Source: Cherax quadricarinatus
Lineage: Eukaryota > Arthropoda > Malacostraca > Decapoda > Parastacidae
Reading direction: 5' to 3'
DNA: 64,000 bases
Assembly: GCF_038502225.1 (NCBI RefSeq)
Contig: NC_091346.1
Coordinates: forward strand, 10,279,293 to 10,343,292
A program made the translations under genes and the position numbers. How positions within the stretch are numbered: position 1 is the first letter of the stretch; each line of letters opens with the position of its first letter. Shown here one piece after another: positions 59,519 to 64,000 of the stretch. Below the pieces are notes generated by a model. The model had not been told where the DNA came from. It searched no databases and saw only the letters and a list, made by a program, of their open reading frames with translations.

Positions 59519-60950
59519 CATCCCTATGTCTCCACAAACTCCTCAGTGTACCACTCACTTTCTTCCCCTCATCAGTTTTATGATTCAACTCGTCTTTCAC
59601 AGGCCCATCTGCTGTCAAATCCTCTCTCAGATATATTAATGCATTCACTTTCTCCATACTCCCTCCCTCCAATCTGATATCCATTATTTCATTACCTAAT
59701 TTTTTGTTATCCTCATCACCCTACACTTTGTTCATTTTTAATTTCCTTCTTTTGCATACCCTATGACACTCGTTCACCAACCTCTGCAACTTCTCTTCAG
59801 AATCTTCCAAAAGCACAGTGTCAACAGCAAACAACTCCCACTTTGTGATAGATTATCATTTTATCCCATGCTTCTTTCTATCTCCTGAGCACTCACTTTT
59901 CTGACAACCCCATCTATAAATATAGTGAACAACCACTGTGACATCACACATCCATGTCTTAGGCCTACTTTTACTGGGAAATAATCTCCCTCCTTCTACA
60001 TATTCTAACCTGAGCCTCACTATCCCCATACAAATTCGTCACTGCTTTCAGTAACCTACCTCCTATTCCATACATTTGCCATATCTTCTACATTGCTACT
60101 CTATCCACCCTATCATATGCCTTTTCCAAATCATAGATGCCACAAAAACCTCTTTACCCTTATCTAAATAGTCTTCACCTATATGTTTCACTGTAAACAC
60201 TTGGTCTACACCCCCTCTACCCTTCCTAATGCCTCCTTGTTCATCTATTATACTATCCGTGTTATTCTTAATTCTTTCAATAATAACCCTACAATACACT
60301 TTACCAGGTATACTCAACAGGCTTATTCCCCTATAATTTTTACACTCTCTTTTGTCACCTTTGCCTTCATACAAAGGAACTAGGCATGCTCTCTGCCAAT
60401 CCCTAGGTACCTTACCCTTTTCCTTATATTTATTAAATAATAGCACTAACCACTCCAAAACTATATTACCGCCTGCTTTTAACATTTCTGTCATTATCCT
60501 ATCAATCTCAGCTGCTCCTTTTACACTTTTCATTCTTCCCACTGCCTCACGCACTTCCCCCAAACTTACAATTAGCTCTGCCTCACTCCTACAAGATGTT
60601 ATACCTCCCTGCCCAATTAACGAATTCATAGTTCTCCTATTTTCATCAACATTTGAGTTCCTCAAAATATTCCATCCATCTCCCCGATACCTCTAACTCT
60701 GCATCTAATAACTCTCCTCTCCTATTTGTAACTGTTAAATCGGTTTGTTTCCTAGTCTTTCTCAATTCATTAAACTCACTCAGAAACGATTTTTTATTCT
60801 CAACAAAATTTGTTGCTACCATCTCACTCACTATGTCATTTGCTCTCCTTATATATTACTTCATCACTCTCTTAAACAACACAGCCCCATCCACACCATT
60901 TTTTAACAGAATTACAGCGGAATGTAATTCATTCAGGCTGTAAGTGCTAA
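59519..60950 (-). pseudogene. RTE LINE fragment, decayed reverse transcriptase
   Basis: This aligns along its length with the RT of the 24822-28407 RTE. Recognisable are FVENKKSFLSEFNELRKTRK (60831-60646), GQGGITSCRSEAELIVSLGE, WQRACLVPLYEGKGDKRECK and DEQGGIRKGRGGVDQVFTVK (60665-60096). The catalytic box reads FAVDTVLL (Val codon 59823-59825), so the polymerase is dead. LEGGSMEKVNAL and VSGTLRSLWRH complete it. Several frameshifts are present. The endonuclease half and the RTE C-terminus are both absent. It is clearly older than the nested copy at 24.8 kb. Confidence 0.87.
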
Positions 60951-61104
60951 TATTCACTCAAGAACCAGCATGAGAAACACTGCTTTAGGATAATCAGTTG
61001 ACATCGAGGCAATTAGGTTAACAATATTAATTGTCGTAGATGTACACAGTGTCGTTGTGTTAGTCATAACAGATCTTATGGTAACTAGAAATTTACTTGT
61101 ACAG
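60951..61104. other. Unassigned spacer
   Basis: No recognised feature. Confidence 0.4.
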
Positions 61105-61415
61105 TAAAAAAATCACGGAAAGTTTGGGAATTGTACCCATAGCAAATGAGCCATAAATTCATAGGCCAGTGTGCGAAGCACTCGGCCAGTTGGTTCAAAT
61201 AAAATTCATCGAACTGGGTATATTTCCATACACCACAGGGAAGGGAGTTAGCATGGTCCTCACTGTGACCACAAATGCAGATTTTTAAAGATGAATCGCA
61301 CACCAGCGTGGCTCTGGCGTCCTCTATCTCAAGTCTCATCAGAGCCGCCATCATGACTTCTGAAATTGTAATAACATGGTTGCAAATAAATCTTGTTATT
61401 ACAATTTCATGAGTC
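61105..61415 (-). repeat. tRNA-like SINE relic, copy 2
   Basis: On the minus strand CTGGCCGAGTGCTTCGCACA (A-box-like) and GGGTACAATTCCC (B-box-like) form a tRNA-like part. The body (CACCACAGGGAAGG, CACTGTGACCACAAATGCAG on plus) matches the 54388-54630 copy. It ends with a perfect 15-bp inverted repeat, GAAATTGTAATAACA at 61362-61376 and its complement at 61394-61408, with a 17-base loop. Confidence 0.6.
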
Positions 61416-61630
61416 ATTAGTGCAATAAATCACTAATACAATGACTCAGTTTAATTAGTACTAATTCACCCTTTCCATCCATTTGCGTCTCTCTTGTCAG
61501 TTCAACGTCATTTTTCCAATATGGAATATTTTCTTCTTGTTTTTTTAATACTGCAGCCGCCGGAGGAAGTTCAAGATATATAGAGAAACAGACATGTAGA
61601 TATGTAGATAAAAACAGACAGTTCTTTCCA
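61416..61630. other. Unassigned spacer
   Basis: A/T-rich, nothing recognised. Confidence 0.4.
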
Positions 61631-61631
61631 T

Positions 61632-62438
61632 CATAGAGCCTCAGTGTGGGTTTTCCATCACAGAGCCTCAGTGTTGGTTTTCCATCATAGAGCCTCAGTG
61701 TGGGTTTTCCAGCATAGAGCCTCAGTGTGGGTTTTCCAGCACAGAGCCTCAGTGTGGGTTTTCCAGCATAGAGCCTCAGTGTGGGTTTTCCAGCATAGAG
61801 CCTCAGTGTGGGTTTTCCAGCACAGAGCCTCAGTGTGGGTTTTCCAGCACAGAGCCTCAGTGTGGGTTTTCCAGCATAGAGCCTCAGTGTGGGTTTTCCA
61901 GCACAGAGCCTCAGTGTGGGTTTTCCAGCATAGAGCCTCAGTGTGGGTTTTCCAGCATAGAGCCTCAGTGTGGGTTTTCCAGCATAGAGCCTCAGTGTGG
62001 GTTTTCCAGCATAGAGCCTCAGTGTGGGTTTTCCAGCATAGAGCCTCAGTGTGGGTTTTCCAGCATAGAGCCTCAGTGTGGGTTTTCCAGCATAGAGCCT
62101 CAGTGTGGGTTTTCCAGCATAGAGCCTCAGTGTGGGTTTTCCAGCATAGAGCCTCAGTGTGGGTTTTCCAGCATAGAGCCTCAGTGTGGGTTTTCCAGCA
62201 TAGAGCCTCAGTGTGGGTTTTCCAGCATAGAGCCTCAGTGTGGGTTTTCCAGCATAGAGCCTCAGTGTGGGTTTTCCAGCATAGAGCCTCAGTGTGGGTT
62301 TTCCAGCATAGAGCCTCAGTGTGGGTTTTCCAGCATAGAGCCTCAGTGTGGGTTTTCCAGCATAGAGCCTCAGTGTGGGTTTTCCAGCATAGAGCCTCAG
62401 TGTGGGTTTTCCAGCATAGAGCCTCAGTGTGGGTTTTC
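61632..62438. repeat. 27-bp minisatellite, about 30 copies
   Basis: The unit contains GAGCCTCAGTGTGGGTTTTC followed by CAGCATA. Copies are almost identical; the main variation is CATAGAG against CACAGAG, with early copies at the left edge showing CATCATAGAG or CATCACAGAG. Because 27 is a multiple of three, one plus frame reads VWVFQHRAS nine-residue repeats (61644-62456) and one minus frame reads KTHTEALCW repeats. I do not consider either a gene: there is no non-repeat coding sequence around them. Confidence 0.96.
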
Positions 62439-62930
62439 AACTCCTCGTCTATGTGATTGTCTCATGTATTTCCACGACTGTTTCAGAATGAGATAAGCCG
62501 AAGAAGTGGCTTTTGAAATCCCATCCAGAGTGATTGATTCAATGAAATATCATCTAAATGGAAATCGACAAGAGCAATGCAAAGGTCTGACCGGGAAAAA
62601 GAAACCCAGCAATGGGATTTGAATGAGAAGTAACGTATTTTAAGTTTAAGTCCTGTTTGACTCATGCAAATCAGGTGGCTCCGTGAATATTCTAAAATAT
62701 TTTGTTTTAGTCACTGTTGAAAGAGTAATACGGGCGAGATTAGAAAAACATTAGGGACATTAGGATGTTGAAAGACAACAAATAATGACAAAACGAGAAG
62801 TGCGCCTTGGAAATCACTATGTGTATTTGTGAAAGATGTCACAATACAGGAGTTATTTGCAGAGACAGAATAAGGAAGTATCTTTTTGAGATAGACGTGA
62901 GCGTGGAATAATGTATGATTTTATATGGAC
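62439..62930. other. Unassigned DNA
   Basis: About 490 bp with no long frame and no recognised element. Confidence 0.45.
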
Positions 62931-63355
62931 CCCTAGATATCTTCAAGAAGGCACTGGACAGGCACCTAAAGTCAGTACCTGGCCAATCCGGCTGTGGTTC
63001 GTACGTCAGTTTGCGTGCGGCCAGCAGTAACAGCCTGGTTCAAGATTGAGACACTTATGCAACATATGGAAATCTTTATTGAGGAAACGTTTCGCCACAC
63101 AGTGGCTTCATCAGTCCAATACAAATCGGAAGGGTGTAAGGAGAGGAGGAGTTTGAGGTAATCAGTCCCTCAGCCTGGAGTCGATGTGTTCAGTCCATCA
63201 ATCTTGTAGAAAGTACAGCATAGGGCCGTAGATGTGGCTTATATACTGTAGTCAGGTGAGGCTGATCAGACCCTGTTCCACCATGAGGCCTGGTCTCAGA
63301 CCGGGCAGCGGGGGCGTTGACCCCCGTAACCTTCTCCAGGTAAACTCCAGGTAAT
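62931..63355 (+). mobile_element. LINE family 2 3' end, interrupted
   Basis: The parts 62931-63040 (CTTCAAGAAGGCACTGGACA...) and 63267-63355 are homologous to 9765-9951. The terminal hairpins are conserved, the first as CCTGGTC-TCA-GACCGGG, with GGGGGCGTTGACCCCC next and CTCCAGGTAAACTCCAGGTA last. It is split by a separate insertion. Confidence 0.85.
63041..63266. mobile_element. About 226-bp insertion of an unassigned short element
   Basis: It lies between two parts of the LINE 3' end that are contiguous at 9860-9870. It contains AACGTTTCGCCACACAGTGG and CTTCATCAGTCC, a combination I have the impression is dispersed in crustacean DNA. No coding capacity, no clear terminal inverted repeats; possible GGTT/GGCT flanks. 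Confidence 0.6.
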
Positions 63356-63765
63356 ATCTAATTACTGTGATCTAAGGAGTGTGTGAAGGAGAATGTTGAC
63401 AGGTTGTTGGTGAGGAGTCGTGTTGTTGGAGTAAAATAATGTATACTGGTATTTAATGATGCAGAGCAGTGAATTATTATTAAAATCATGGGGAAACTAT
63501 AAACCCGTAGGATTATGCAACGCCTGTAGGAGAGTGGATAGAAGGTATTTAGGCTTAATTCAGGCAACTGGAGGACAGATCCAATTCCCTAGATCAAGAG
63601 CCCCTCACCAGCGTCAAGGACCCTTGAGGAGTCAGAGCAGTGGAAAATATAGTCTATTTAATGTGCTAGCAACAATAGAACTATTGATCAGATCAACTCT
63701 TTCATTTTGGAGTGCTCTACTTTCAATGAAAGTTTATGAAGAGATAATTGCTTCTTGATGTAAAT
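63356..63765. other. Unassigned DNA
   Basis: About 400 bp. A 100-codon frame at 63456-63758 has no recognisable domain and I treat it as chance. Confidence 0.45.
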
Positions 63766-64000
63766 ATTCTGAGACACATAACTCATCGTTATATTCACTG
63801 AGACACATAACTCATCGTTATATTCACTGAGACACATAACTCATCGTTATATTCACTGAGACACATAACTCAACATTTATATTCACTGAGACACATAACT
63901 CATCGTTATATTCACTGAGACACATCACTCAACATTTATATTCACTGAGACACATAACTCATCGTTATATTCACTGAGACACATAACTCAACATTTATAT
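63766..64000. repeat. 29/30-bp tandem repeat at the window end
   Basis: Eight units of TTCACTGAGACACATAACTC followed by ATCGTTAT (29 bp, type A) or AACATTTAT (30 bp, type B), in the order A A A B A B A B. It runs off the window. It is unrelated in sequence to the main 29-bp satellite. Confidence 0.93.

Noticed and set aside
61644..62456. 270-codon frame of VWVFQHRAS repeats (and its minus-strand partner)
   Set aside because: Product of a 27-bp tandem repeat whose length is a multiple of three; no flanking coding sequence.
63456..63758. 100-codon frame near the window end
   Set aside because: No domain, no homologous copy in the window, and length within chance expectation.

Overview
This is eukaryotic, repeat-only DNA. 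I found no host protein-coding gene, rRNA gene or intact tRNA gene. The mix points to an arthropod and most likely a decapod crustacean (crayfish, lobster or shrimp lineage): long (CA)n/(TG)n runs on LINE tails, CR1/Jockey-type and RTE LINEs, a Ty3/gypsy element, and a short LINE 3' end with two G/C hairpins that I associate with decapod genomes. That taxonomic call is inference from memory and was not searched.

Layout. (1) 1-2480: the 3' two-thirds of a LINE (family 1) with an uninterrupted reverse transcriptase, followed by two shorter tails of the same family in tandem. (2) 2690-2968: a GC-rich 41/42-bp minisatellite, then about 1.1 kb of AT-rich DNA. (3) 4089-54087: a 29-bp satellite, all in one polarity, about 34 kb in total (roughly 1,170 monomers, about half the window). 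It is split by an 8.2-kb Ty3/gypsy element (5718-13907, minus), by a CR1-type LINE (23871-31524, minus) that itself contains a nested RTE LINE (24822-28407, plus), and by two LINE-tail fragments of about 70 bp (34101-34168 and 45614-45684). (4) 54088-60950: AT-rich DNA with a tRNA-like SINE relic, a second family 1 LINE with ORF1 and ORF2 (55228-58930, minus), a family 1 tail joined to RTE coding sequence (59280-60950), and long TG runs. (5) 61100-64000: a second SINE relic, a 27-bp minisatellite of about 30 copies, a LINE 3' end split by a 0.2-kb insertion, and a 29/30-bp tandem repeat that runs off the window end.

How the parts relate. The insertions give a relative order: satellite first, then the CR1 element into it, then the RTE element into the CR1 reverse transcriptase (13-bp target duplication, one mismatch). 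Separately, the Ty3/gypsy element went into the satellite and a LINE 3' end later went into its integrase. The satellite has two interspersed subtypes (ATTATGG and ATTGTGG), a recurring marker block often spaced about 1.65 kb, and kilobase-scale internal duplications. The ATTGTGG subtype has no stop codon in any of the six frames, so the array yields overlapping 'proteins' of up to 557 codons that are almost certainly not genes.

The most interesting observations are the six-frame-open satellite with its higher-order structure, the integrase-before-reverse-transcriptase (Gmr1-like) order of the Ty3/gypsy element, an SGNH-esterase-like ORF1 in the CR1 element, and an apparent RTE/family 1 chimera. 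I did not find a convincing new functional system.
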